Below are positions 53,872 to 63,642 of a stretch of 64,000 nt of DNA, piece after piece. Position 1 is the stretch's first letter. Each line of letters starts with the position of its first letter. The position numbers and the translations under genes are program-made. The notes under the pieces are model-generated. The model did no database searches. It was not told where the DNA came from and worked only from the letters and a program-made list of their open reading frames with translations. Origin of the DNA: Rhodococcus qingshengii JCM 15477 (GTDB taxonomy: Bacteria > Actinomycetota > Actinomycetes > Mycobacteriales > Mycobacteriaceae); NCBI RefSeq assembly GCF_023221595.1, contig NZ_CP096563.1:6071001-6135000 (forward strand). The letters run 5' to 3'.

Positions 53872-54732
53872 TCAGCCCGGGATCTGCCGGGCCAGATCGT
53901 TGCGGTCGAAGTCGGAGAACTTCTGGGTGTCAGTGCAGTATCCACAGCTCGCTCCGAAGAACTCGGTGCGAGCGTTCGGATCGTCGAGTAGCCAGTACCG
54001 CAGCCACGCCGTGCTCGGCCCGCGCATATCGCCGCCGTTGATCGCCGTACCGAAGTGCGTGGCGCCGCGCAGTTCCAGATACTCGGCAGGCACGTGGTCT
54101 GCGTCCTCGTACATCGCCCGCACGATCGCCGGCCAAACGATTGCGTCGGCCTGGCCGGCCAGATAGAGAACGGGCTCGTCGATGAGATCGACATCATTGA
54201 GCGGGCCTGGTTGGATCGCGACGGCGGTGTCGACGCGGTCGTCGATCGCCGCGTTGATCGCCGCAGACCCGCCCTGCGAGTGCCCCACCGCACCAATATG
54301 TTCCAGGTCGACTTTGCCGAAGAAGACGCTCGACGGGCTGGCCGCTTTGTCCGCGATGAGGTCGATTCCCGACCGCATGGTGATGGCGAAATTGCTTGCC
54401 GGGGTATTGGCGGCGACCACGATGAATCCGTGGCTGGCGTAGTGGCGCAGCAAAGAGGTGTACGCACCGGGGAGCACACCGGTCCCGTTCCCCCAGATCA
54501 CAACAGGGTGCTTCTCGCCGCGCGCGCCGAGCTGGCGCGGGTAGTACAGAGTGTGCACCAGCCCGATCGAGACGTTCGGCGTGTACGGCCCTGCACTCGC
54601 CCAATCGTGCCCGACGCTCGGGATGCCGGGCGCATCGGCAGCCGCTGTTCCGGTTGCGCCCGTGAGTCCTAGCGTCGCGCACAACGCAACCGCCGCTGCA
54701 GCATTCACGAAATGTTTCAGAGACTTTCGCAT
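53872..54732 (-). CDS. Secreted alpha/beta hydrolase (cutinase/chlorophyllase-like)
   Basis: 286 residues. A Sec signal peptide occupies about 1-35 (KHFVNAAAAVALCATLGLTG, cleavage after AAA). The nucleophile is in GHSQGG (S152), the acid is probably D196 (AGQADAIV) and the base H226 (GATHFG). A C-terminal C263-xx-C266 pair could form a disulfide. The natural substrate may be an ester or polyester. AAGG lies 9 bases before the ATG at 54732. A LysR gene lies upstream on the same strand, 186 bases away. Confidence 0.85.
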   Translation of the reverse strand: MRKSLKHFVNAAAAVALCATLGLTGATGTAAADAPGIPSVGHDWASAGPYTPNVSIGLVHTLYYPRQLGARGEKHPVVIWGNGTGVLPGAYTSLLRHYASHGFIVVAANTPASNFAITMRSGIDLIADKAASPSSVFFGKVDLEHIGAVGHSQGGSAAINAAIDDRVDTAVAIQPGPLNDVDLIDEPVLYLAGQADAIVWPAIVRAMYEDADHVPAEYLELRGATHFGTAINGGDMRGPSTAWLRYWLLDDPNARTEFFGASCGYCTDTQKFSDFDRNDLARQIPG

Positions 54733-54918
54733 GAAAGTCAACCTTTCGAAGTTGATCCGGAGTGACGTGTATTACATATTCACGGGAAGGCAACCCGTCG
54801 GCTTTGTTTCAGGAAACGGACTATCCCAGAAGTGTTGTGTCTGTGGACAAAATCATCGTTCTCGGTGGATGCCCCGGCGACGCGAATACCCAGAGCGCAA
54901 GGTCCAGTTCGCCTCGGC

Positions 54919-55845
54919 CTACGGCTTCCGCGCGGATTGCTCGGCACACAGCCGTAGGAAATGTTCGACGATCTGCGTGTTCTGGCCGTCCCTTGCCACG
55001 GCTGCGATCTTCCGTGATGGCAGTTCGAATATCTCGCCCACAGTGCACCCGCGTTCGGATGCTCGCTCGGCACTGGAGAGTTCGAGGATGACAGCACCGA
55101 TCCCTTCGTACGCGAAATCCGCGAAGGCATCGCGGTGCTGTGACCTCATCACGAATGCGTGGTCGATTCGCGGTTCGATCGACCGCAGATGGCGATAGAC
55201 ATCGGAAGTTTCGAACCGTGGTGCGACAACCAAACCGATGCGCATGAGATCTTCGCCGATGAATACCCCGTCCACCGGTGGCGGGGTACCGGGCGGGCAG
55301 ACGAGCCGCAACTTGTGGTCCGGAAGGCGCACCGTGCGCGTCCCGGGAACACCGGTGGGCGGCGACTCCATTATTGCCACGTCAGCGGTGCCTGCCATGA
55401 CCGGGTGAATCGCATCGGCCACGGACGACCCAGGCGGATCCGAGATGGTGATCCTCAGGTTCGGCACCTCCGTGCGCAGCGCTCCGAGCAGTACCGCTGC
55501 GGGATCGTCCGCAAGGCTCGCTGTCGTGGCAACACTGAGGTGGGGGACTGCTGACAGTAAGAACTCGCGCTCGACCACTAATCGGTCGAGCGCGGCCAGC
55601 GCTTCGCGTGCTGGATCGATGAGATTCCGTCCGCGCGCAGTCAGCGTCGCGCCGGTCCGGCCTCGATTGAAAAGCCGTCCTCCGACTCGTCTTTCGAGCC
55701 GCGCAATTGATTGAGAGACGCTCGATGTTCCCGTGAACTGATTTGCCGCTGCCGCCGTGATACTGCCGTGTTCGACGACGGCAAGGAAGTCTTGTAGCTG
55801 CCGCGGATCGATTCGCGGGGTGGCGGACTCTCCGAACTTGCTCAT
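54919..55845 (-). CDS. LysR-family regulator, second of a coupled pair
   Basis: 308 residues. The helix-turn-helix is at about 14-72 (LQDFLAVVEHGSITAAAANQFTGTSSVSQSIARLERRVG), followed by the effector domain. Its start overlaps the stop of the preceding LysR gene by 4 bases (ATGA), so both are made together. It has only moderate similarity to its partner. It probably helps control the divergent ABC/CoA-transferase operon. Confidence 0.9.
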   Translation of the reverse strand: MSKFGESATPRIDPRQLQDFLAVVEHGSITAAAANQFTGTSSVSQSIARLERRVGGRLFNRGRTGATLTARGRNLIDPAREALAALDRLVVEREFLLSAVPHLSVATTASLADDPAAVLLGALRTEVPNLRITISDPPGSSVADAIHPVMAGTADVAIMESPPTGVPGTRTVRLPDHKLRLVCPPGTPPPVDGVFIGEDLMRIGLVVAPRFETSDVYRHLRSIEPRIDHAFVMRSQHRDAFADFAYEGIGAVILELSSAERASERGCTVGEIFELPSRKIAAVARDGQNTQIVEHFLRLCAEQSARKP

Positions 55846-56732
55846 CCGGCGTTCCCCATTCCACCTTCGTCACGTAATCGGCTGGTCGTCTCGATAAACG
55901 CTTGTGCCGCAGGCGATGGCGTCGAACCGTGGAACATCCAGATATCACGAGTGAGCGGGGGCCGAGTACGACACAGCACCACACCTTCTCCGACTGTATC
56001 GGCGACAGATTCGGGAAGGAAAGCGACACCGACTCCCGCGCGTACAAGTGGGATCATCGAAGCCACAGAGATAGTCTCCGCAACCACCGCCTCGTCCACA
56101 GTGCCTTCGCCCAGGCGTTCCGCCAACAGTCGCCGAGTGACATCGTCACGCGGGCTGGTGATCAATCCGATTCGCAACAGATCCGTCAACGCCGCTGCCC
56201 CCTCGCCTTCACTTCGTGCGGCCGGCACCAGCGCAACGATTTGTTGCCGGCCGAGAAGGATACGTTCAACGCCCTCGTCGAACACCTCGTCCACCCCGAG
56301 CCCAATATCAGCCTGACCCGAGGCGACCACCGTTCCGATTCCGTCGGTGTCGTTGCTGAGCATCGTCACCGCAACGTTCGGAAACTTTCTTTTGAACGCA
56401 CCCAGGGCCGTGGCCGCTGGATCACGCGCCAATGTTCGCGGACACACGACCGTCAGCCGACCCCGCTGCACGACGTTCAATGGATGCAAAGCGTGATCCA
56501 AATCCCGGTATGCCCGAAGTACTTGGGCCGCCGGACCTGTGAGATCGCGTCCAGCGTCGGTCAGGGAGACTCCCCGCGATCCACGGCGGACGAGCGTCAG
56601 GCCGCACTCTTTCTCCATCCTGGCCAGAGCCTCCGAGATCGTCGGCTGGCTGACCCCCAGTCCGCGAGCAGCAGCGGAAATGCCGCCCCGATCAGCAAGG
56701 GCAAGAAAGTATTCCAGATGACGCCGGTCCAT
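55842..56732 (-). CDS. LysR-family regulator, first of a coupled pair
   Basis: 296 residues. The helix-turn-helix is at about 3-62 (LEYFLALADRGGISAAARGLGVSQPTISEALARMEKECG), with an effector domain from about 90. GAAGGGA precedes the ATG. It is divergent from the ABC importer operon with 233 bases between, including a T-N11-A dyad 55 bases from its start. Confidence 0.91.
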   Translation of the reverse strand: MDRRHLEYFLALADRGGISAAARGLGVSQPTISEALARMEKECGLTLVRRGSRGVSLTDAGRDLTGPAAQVLRAYRDLDHALHPLNVVQRGRLTVVCPRTLARDPAATALGAFKRKFPNVAVTMLSNDTDGIGTVVASGQADIGLGVDEVFDEGVERILLGRQQIVALVPAARSEGEGAAALTDLLRIGLITSPRDDVTRRLLAERLGEGTVDEAVVAETISVASMIPLVRAGVGVAFLPESVADTVGEGVVLCRTRPPLTRDIWMFHGSTPSPAAQAFIETTSRLRDEGGMGNAG

Positions 56733-56787
56733 TGGGGTTCCCTTCTCGTGGAACTCATCGCGCGCGCCCGATTTTGCGCCCGTCAGG

Positions 56788-56804
56788 CATAGGGAAACCC
56801 TATG
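56788..56804. promoter_or_regulatory. LysR-type operator of the ABC/CoA-transferase operon
   Basis: CATAGGG-AAA-CCCTATG is a perfect 17-base dyad containing T-N11-A (T 56790, A 56802), inside a direct GGCATA repeat (56786 and 56804). It lies between the twin LysR genes and the importer genes. Confidence 0.75.
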
Positions 56805-56861
56805 GCATACCTCTCGAATGTGGCGTAGACGGGAAGAAGAATCCCGTGATCTGCTTCACAT

Positions 56862-56969
56862 ATGAACGCAGTGAGCAACAACCCGGGGAGCTTCGACCAG
56901 AGGCACCCGTCTGCTTTTGTCGAGCACCAATCGCCGCCTGCGAGCACAACGGAGGAGGCGCCGAAATGA
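56862..56969 (+). CDS. Candidate 35-codon upstream ORF coupled to the permease gene
   Basis: ATG at 56862 opens a 35-codon frame that ends in the ATGA overlapping the permease start. The peptide (MNAVSNNPGSFDQRHPSAFV and onward to TTEEAPK) is hydrophilic and resembles nothing I know. There is no good ribosome site, so it may be chance. If translated, it would couple to the importer operon. Confidence 0.3.
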   Translation: MNAVSNNPGSFDQRHPSAFVEHQSPPASTTEEAPK

Positions 56970-57838
56970 CCGAAACCATCACCGCAAGTTCGCCATCCGG
57001 TGCTACGTCGCTCCGTTCCGTGAGGCGGGCGCGCTCTGAGCCGAAGCCCGCTCGACAGCGTCGATCCGGTACGCGACTCACCATCGGGGTACGACTGGCC
57101 CAGGTCGCGCTGCTTCTGGTCCTACTCGGAGCGTGGCAGCTCGTCGCATCGCAAGGTTGGATCGAGCCAGTTCTGGCCAAAACGCCAGGCGAGGCCTGGG
57201 CCTACTTCACCGCAGCGGTGCAGTCGGGCGAGATTTCGTCGAACTTGCGTGCCACGATGACTGCCGTCGTGATCGCGTGGATCCTCGCTAGCGCAGTCGG
57301 GGTGGCGGTCGGACTCTCTCTCGGACTGCTTCCGACCCTCGAACGCATCATGAGTCCGTTCCTGGATGCGGCGAATGCCATGCCACGTCTTGCGCTGGCG
57401 CCTCTGCTTATCGTCATCTTCGGGATCACGATGACGGCGAAGGTCGCTCTCGCGTTCACACTCGTCTTCTTCATCGTCTGCTCGAGTGCACGAGCCGGTG
57501 TGAAGTCGGTGGACGACGAATGGCTCCGACTTTCCACTGTCCTGAATGCCAGTAAGACACAGGTGTTCTGGCACATCCTCCTCCCCGTCGCAACACCTGG
57601 CATTTTTGCCGGCCTTCGGTTGGGGCTGATCTATTCGCTACTTGGCGTTGTCGGTTCGGAACTGATCTCGTCACGGGACGGGCTGGGCCAGCTTGTGTCG
57701 ATCTACTCGGCCCAGTTCCGGATGGAAGCGGTCTACGCGATCCTCATACTTCTCGCAATCGTCGCAGTCGTCCTCAACCAGGTAATGAACTTCGCCGAGC
57801 GCTACCTCCTTCGGTGGCAGCCGCCGGCTCGACGATGA
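56966..57838 (+). CDS. ABC transporter permease (NitT/TauT family)
   Basis: 290 residues. A 45-residue basic N-terminus precedes six hydrophobic helices of the SsuC/TauC type. The ATPase-contact EAA loop is DDEWLRLSTVLNASKTQVFWHILLPVATPG. GGAGGAG lies 7 bases before the ATG. Relatives import sulfonates, nitrate, taurine, aromatic acids or pyrimidine precursors. The next gene follows almost immediately. Confidence 0.9.
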   Translation: MTETITASSPSGATSLRSVRRARSEPKPARQRRSGTRLTIGVRLAQVALLLVLLGAWQLVASQGWIEPVLAKTPGEAWAYFTAAVQSGEISSNLRATMTAVVIAWILASAVGVAVGLSLGLLPTLERIMSPFLDAANAMPRLALAPLLIVIFGITMTAKVALAFTLVFFIVCSSARAGVKSVDDEWLRLSTVLNASKTQVFWHILLPVATPGIFAGLRLGLIYSLLGVVGSELISSRDGLGQLVSIYSAQFRMEAVYAILILLAIVAVVLNQVMNFAERYLLRWQPPARR

Positions 57839-57849
57839 CAGGAATCATC

Positions 57850-58623
57850 ATGGATACCAACGTGATTACACCCGCCGTACAACTCGACGGACTGACGATA
57901 TCCTTCCCCTCACCCGACGGGTCGACGAAAACTGTGGTCGACAATCTCGACCTCACCATCCCTCGCGGACAGTTCGTGAGCTTGGTCGGCAGGAGCGGTT
58001 GCGGAAAGACCACTCTGCTCAACGCGCTCGCTGGATTGGTGGACGCGACGGAAGGCAAAACCGAGGTCCTCGGCACAACACCATTCGACGCTCGCTCCCG
58101 GATGGGCTTCATGATGGCCCGAGATGCCCTGTTCCCGTGGCGAACAGCGCGGAAGAACGTCGAGTACGGCCTCGAGTTGAGAGGAGTACCCAAGGCGGAG
58201 AGACGAACTCAATCAGCGCGCTGGCTTGCGGCCGTTCAAATGTCCGAGGCGTCACAGCTGTGGACTTGGCAGCTGTCCCAAGGGATGCGCCAGCGTGTCG
58301 CGTTGGCCCGGACGTGGGCACTGGATCCGGACATCTTGTTGATGGACGAGCCGTTTGCCGCCCTCGATGCGCAAACCCGCGTCGAAGTACAGCGCGAATT
58401 CCTCGAGCTTTGGCAGTCCGAGGTCGGCCGGACGGTCATCTTCGTAACCCACGACCTCGGTGAAGCCATCTGTCTCTCCGACCGCGTTCTGCTGCTCGGG
58501 GCCGGCCGAGTGATCGACGACGTCAGCATTGACATCGAACGCCCCCGCGAACTCGAAACCCTCACCGCCGAACCTCGATACATCGAAATCTTCAACCGGC
58601 TACGTGGTCAGCTCGACCACTGA
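57850..58623 (+). CDS. ABC transporter ATP-binding protein (NitT/TauT family)
   Basis: About 257 residues. Walker A is GRSGCGKTT (about 48-56), the Q-loop region is MMARDALFPWR, the signature is LSQGMRQR, Walker B is ILLMDEPFAALD and the H-loop is FVTHDLGEA. I prefer the ATG at 57850, after AGGAATC. An ATG at 57835 overlaps the permease stop (ATGA) and is the alternative. The stop codon lies in the first base of a 30-bp tandem repeat. Confidence 0.92.
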   Translation: MDTNVITPAVQLDGLTISFPSPDGSTKTVVDNLDLTIPRGQFVSLVGRSGCGKTTLLNALAGLVDATEGKTEVLGTTPFDARSRMGFMMARDALFPWRTARKNVEYGLELRGVPKAERRTQSARWLAAVQMSEASQLWTWQLSQGMRQRVALARTWALDPDILLMDEPFAALDAQTRVEVQREFLELWQSEVGRTVIFVTHDLGEAICLSDRVLLLGAGRVIDDVSIDIERPRELETLTAEPRYIEIFNRLRGQLDH

Positions 58624-58700
58624 TGTGCCCAGCCAACTCAGCTTGATTACTGATGCGCCCAGCCAACTCAGCTTGATTTCTGATGCGCCCAGCCATCAAG
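58621..58700 (+). repeat. 30-bp tandem repeats between ATPase and binding-protein genes
   Basis: Two full copies (58621-58650, 58651-58680) and 20 bases of a third begin TGATGYGCCCAGCCA. The full copies differ at two or three positions. The first copy starts with the ATPase stop codon, and the array fills the gap up to the next ribosome site. Confidence 0.92.
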
Positions 58701-58713
58701 GAACAGGAATCCC

Positions 58714-59670
58714 ATGAAACTTCGACCTTTTGTCGGCACAGTCATTGCAGCGGCCCTACTGCTTTCCGCGTGTGGAGGGGGAGGGCGGCCGAACGACGGT
58801 AGCGTCGCCATCGGGGTCTACCCTGCGAGTGCTTTGTCCCTGCCTGTCTACGTCGCTGTCCAACAAGGAATGTTCGACAAGGAAGGCCTCCACGTCGAGC
58901 TCATCGACGGAAAGAACGGGCCCGAACTCATCAGCGGTCTCATCGGCGGTACAACCGATCTCGCGGTCGGTGCACCCGGAACCGTCGTGCCGGCCATAGA
59001 GCAAGGGCAGAGTCTGCGGCCACTGTCCCCCTACGGGTCGATCGATCTTGCCATCGCCGTGACGAAAGACAGCGGCATCACCACCATCGAGGATTTGCCC
59101 GGCAAGCGGATCGCCATACCGTCACGTGGCGGCGCGGCCGAGCAATTCGTCAATCAGCTTCTCGCAGAGAGAAACATCGACGGCTCCACGGTGCAATTCA
59201 TCGCAGCGGCACCCACCGCGAGTCAGATACCACTCGCACGAAAGGGCGACATAGATGCCGCCGTTCTCACCGCTGCCAGCCAGGCCGTATTCGATGCTCA
59301 AGGAATTCCGATGACGGCGATTACAGAAGTAGACCCGGTGGGCTCTGACGGCGTGAGTTCATACGGCCTGGGCACGGTGCTCGTCACGACAGCCACATTC
59401 GCTGAATCCGATGCTGCTGCCCCCGTGTGTGCGGCGCTCGAGGCCGCAGCAGGGTGGATAGCCGATCCTGCGAACGAGCAAGCAGGAGCTCAACTTCTCA
59501 CCGAGCGAATGAATGTTCCTGCTGACAAAGCCAACCAGGTGTGGGCTTCGCAGAAGACCCTCTGGCCGGTCGAGATTTCAGCCGACCGATGGACCCAGAA
59601 CGTCGCATGGGTGAACAACCAGACCTCGGGCAAGTCCGACGCAGACGTCCCCTTCGACCCCCTCTGCTGA
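58714..59670 (+). CDS. ABC transporter substrate-binding lipoprotein (NitT/TauT family)
   Basis: 318 residues. The lipoprotein signal ends LLLSAC (C20). The NMT1/SsuA-like binding fold is shown by PVYVAVQQGMFDKEGLHVELIDGKNG, GGTTDLAVGAPGTVVPAIEQGQ and IEDLPGKRIAIPSRGGAAEQFVNQLL. The fold generally binds small anionic or heterocyclic ligands. AGGA precedes the ATG. The importer components are in the order permease, ATPase, binding protein. Confidence 0.92.
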   Translation: MKLRPFVGTVIAAALLLSACGGGGRPNDGSVAIGVYPASALSLPVYVAVQQGMFDKEGLHVELIDGKNGPELISGLIGGTTDLAVGAPGTVVPAIEQGQSLRPLSPYGSIDLAIAVTKDSGITTIEDLPGKRIAIPSRGGAAEQFVNQLLAERNIDGSTVQFIAAAPTASQIPLARKGDIDAAVLTAASQAVFDAQGIPMTAITEVDPVGSDGVSSYGLGTVLVTTATFAESDAAAPVCAALEAAAGWIADPANEQAGAQLLTERMNVPADKANQVWASQKTLWPVEISADRWTQNVAWVNNQTSGKSDADVPFDPLC

Positions 59671-59721
59671 CCAACGCCCCCACACACAATCCAGTTCGTC
59701 TACTACGAAAGAGAAGAAACG

Positions 59722-60819
59722 ATGACACAACTCGCTGACCAGTCAACACAATCCGAGTCCCAGCACGATCGCCGGCAGCTCACCGAGGCTTGGTCTGCAG
59801 TCACCGACAGTCTTGCGACATTCGGTTCGACCGCTGCCGCTACCGGATCGCCGCTGGACAGCGCCGAAGGTGTACGGCACGCACTTCGTCTGTTCGGATA
59901 CCTCGCCGAGATGAACATCGAGCGCCAAGACGTGCTCCGGCCTGAACTCTTCACCCTGATGTCACCGATGCGAAAGTTCTGGGGAGACGGCATCGACGTC
60001 GACTACTGGACTGCGATGATCGACCCCAACGAGACATACCGTATTCACGGTAACCGTGGCACAGTGCCGTACGTCGCCGTCCTCGCCAATCGCGTGGGCG
60101 CGTCTGGGACCGACCGGGTCGCCGACAACATCGTCATCGACGACAAGGTGTGTGACGCGGACGGCAACTTCGAGATCTTCGTCGCACAAGAGCTGGAGGG
60201 GCGCAGCGGCATTCGGCTGGATGAGCGCTGCTTCGACGTAGTAGTTCGTGTGTATCACAAGACGCGTAACGCGGAGATCGATCCTGTTCTCCACATCGAG
60301 CGCCTCGGTCCGCCGCCTGGTGCACGCCCCGATCTCGACACGGCGTGGCTGACCCAGCGCCTCACGAAACTTGCTCGTGGCATGGACGTGAGCCTTCGAC
60401 GCAGTCTTCAGCTCATCGAAACACTCAGTCAGTCTCCCAACGAGATTCGCGTGACCTCGGAGCAGCGAGGGTGGGGAGACTTCTACGGCACCAGCTCCAA
60501 CCAATACGTTGCCGGCTGGTGGTCACTGAAAGACGCTACTGCCGTAGACATTACGTTCACCATCCCCGACTGCACCTACTTCGGAGTGATGCTGTACAAC
60601 CACTGGTTCGAGTCCTTCGAGTACCGCGACCACACCGTCAACCTCAACGACGCGCACTTCGAGCGCAATGACGATGGAACCGTGACAATCCGAATCGGGG
60701 GAGCAGAAGGTGACAGAAATCGATTGAACCCCTGCAACCACACCGAAGGCATTCTGTTGGCGCGCTGCCTGGAGCCCGCTGAGGATGTCACTTCGCCTCA
60801 TGTGGAGATCATTCGATGA
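59722..60819 (+). CDS. DUF1214-domain protein
   Basis: 365 residues. The C-terminal half carries the DUF1214 pattern (YVAGWWSLKDATAVDITFTIPDCTYFGVMLYNHWFESFEYRD, GILLARCLEP). No catalytic role has been established for the family, which is common in mycobacteria and rhodococci near lipid and aromatic genes. AGAGAAGAA precedes the ATG. It is coupled to the CoA-transferase gene by ATGA, so it probably acts in the same pathway. Confidence 0.86.
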   Translation: MTQLADQSTQSESQHDRRQLTEAWSAVTDSLATFGSTAAATGSPLDSAEGVRHALRLFGYLAEMNIERQDVLRPELFTLMSPMRKFWGDGIDVDYWTAMIDPNETYRIHGNRGTVPYVAVLANRVGASGTDRVADNIVIDDKVCDADGNFEIFVAQELEGRSGIRLDERCFDVVVRVYHKTRNAEIDPVLHIERLGPPPGARPDLDTAWLTQRLTKLARGMDVSLRRSLQLIETLSQSPNEIRVTSEQRGWGDFYGTSSNQYVAGWWSLKDATAVDITFTIPDCTYFGVMLYNHWFESFEYRDHTVNLNDAHFERNDDGTVTIRIGGAEGDRNRLNPCNHTEGILLARCLEPAEDVTSPHVEIIR

Positions 60820-61952
60820 CCGACGAAATAGACCTGCCGTTGGCAGGTGTCCGAGTAGTGGAGATCGGTCAACTGATCGCAATACCCGGCGCCGGGCAGC
60901 AGTTGTCCGACCTCGGTGCCGAGGTCATCAAGCTCGAGCCTCCAGGTGGTGAACCGGCCCGACAAATCGACGCCGACTACGCGCGCGGCATCTTCTACGG
61001 GTACAACCGTGGAAAACGTTCAATCTGCCTCGACCTCAAAGACTCCGCCGATCTGCAGCGAGCTCGGGATCTGATCGCATCGAGCGACATCTTGCTGCAC
61101 AATCTTCGCCCGGGAACCCTCGATCGATTGGGATTCTCCTCTGCCGAACTCCAACGCCTGCGACCGGAAATCATCGCCGTCTCGGTGAGCGGGTACGGGG
61201 CGGAAGGCCCGTCCGCTACCCGCGCGGGGCTCGACATCGCTGCGCAAGCAGAGAGCGGACTGATGTCGGTGACGGGTGAGGCGGATAGCCCGCCACAACG
61301 TGTGGGCGCACCGGTCATAGATCATGCAACGAGCTACGTTGTCGCTCAAGCGGTACTGGCAGCGCTACTGCGGCGCGAACGCACCGGCAAAGGATCGTCC
61401 GTCCGAGTTTCCCTGCTGGACGTCGCAATCCACTTGCAGACCGCCAACTGGATCGAGTGGCAGGTATCCGGAAAGCCCATGAGTCGCAAAGGGAACGGAC
61501 AACCAAGCGTCGCACCGGCAGCAGACGTCTTTCGCGCCGCCGACGGCGAGCTGGTGATCAGCGGATACCAACCGCGCGCATGGATCGAACTGTGCAAGGC
61601 GATCGACCTACCCGAGTTGGCCGACGACCCGAGGTTCACCACCACCGCGCTGCGCGTGGAAAACCGTGTTGACCTCGTCGCCACGATCGAGAAGCAGCTG
61701 TGCCACCGTAGCGCCGCGGAAGCGGTTGAGCATCTCACTGCGGCCGGAGTGGTTGCCGCACTTGTGCGTGACTACGACCAGGTGATCCGCGCCGACGACG
61801 TGGTTGCGAACCGTACCTTCATCCCCGGCACCAACGAACATGGCGAACAGTATTTGACGCCTGCCATGCCCTATCGCGCCGAACCTCCGATGGCACGAAC
61901 TGAACTTTCACAGGTTCCGGCCTTGAACGAGTGGACAACATCGACGCGCTGA
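60816..61952 (+). CDS. Class III CoA-transferase (CaiB/BaiF family)
   Basis: 378 residues. The N-terminal LAGVRVVEIGQLIAIPGAGQQLSDLGAEVIKLEPPGGEPAR and NRGKRSICLDLK are diagnostic. The catalytic aspartate is probably in AGLDIAAQAESGLMSVTG (about D149). It transfers CoA from an acyl-CoA to a carboxylic acid, so the imported compound or its product is probably an acid. The ATGA overlap with the DUF1214 gene shows tight coupling. Confidence 0.92.
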   Translation: MTDEIDLPLAGVRVVEIGQLIAIPGAGQQLSDLGAEVIKLEPPGGEPARQIDADYARGIFYGYNRGKRSICLDLKDSADLQRARDLIASSDILLHNLRPGTLDRLGFSSAELQRLRPEIIAVSVSGYGAEGPSATRAGLDIAAQAESGLMSVTGEADSPPQRVGAPVIDHATSYVVAQAVLAALLRRERTGKGSSVRVSLLDVAIHLQTANWIEWQVSGKPMSRKGNGQPSVAPAADVFRAADGELVISGYQPRAWIELCKAIDLPELADDPRFTTTALRVENRVDLVATIEKQLCHRSAAEAVEHLTAAGVVAALVRDYDQVIRADDVVANRTFIPGTNEHGEQYLTPAMPYRAEPPMARTELSQVPALNEWTTSTR

Positions 61953-61996
61953 ATGCGCCGTTCGGGTCGAAATTGACTTTGCACCAACGTAACTGA

Positions 61997-63016
<1,020 letters not shown>

Positions 63017-63471
63017 CTACGTCCGAACCCACTGGGCGCTACCGTCGGCCAGTTCTTCGCGAATGCCCCTGCCGTTGCGCTCGTCGACCCGCGTGCCGCC
63101 GATACCTCGTCCTCGATGCGTCGTGCGGTGACGGGGAGCTCTTCCAGATCGCCTCGCGGCTCGCCATCGCCGCTCGATCGTTTCGGGTGCATCCCGACGA
63201 TCATTGACGCCAGGACGAGGAAAGGAGGTGTACTCCGAATTGCTTGCGGTCATCAGAGTGACAACCGCAAGGATTTCGATCGGCACCGAGCACGACCTAC
63301 TCAATGTTGTGTCCATGGTGCTACCAACCCTGTTGTCACCCGCGCCATTGCGATCAACGCACTGTTGCCAGAGTTCCAATAGTTCTTGTGCACATCCAGA
63401 TTCGGTATGAGTCGGCCAGCACGCGCATAACATCACCGTCGGTCCGAAGTAGCTTCCCCACGCCACGCCGA
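63017..63471. other. Non-coding or decayed sequence after the nitronate monooxygenase gene
   Basis: No intact gene. Open frames on both strands are mutually overlapping and unlike known proteins. No terminator hairpin was recognised right after the 63016 stop. Confidence 0.35.
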
Positions 63472-63642
63472 CACTTCTTGGCTTCGACTGAGTACCACCC
63501 AGCGTGGTCCGAGAACATGTTGGCCAATCGGGAGGCGACGGTGACCATCGGAAGTGAAAAGATTTCTGTGAACACAACCCTGTTGACAGGGAAAGAGGCG
63601 GAGAGCGCCTTCGAACGGTTCGTCGAGTACAACCCTACGTGA
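63472..63642 (+). pseudogene. C-terminal fragment of a Ddn-like (deazaflavin-dependent) nitroreductase family protein
   Basis: YHPAWSENMLANREATVTIGSEKISVNTTLLTGKEAESAFERFVEYNP closely follows the C-terminal pattern of the DUF385/Ddn family (HPAWYHNLLANP ... V...G). The preceding codons do not provide the F420-binding N-terminal part, and the usual ending after the proline is cut by a stop. A remnant is the best explanation. Confidence 0.6.
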
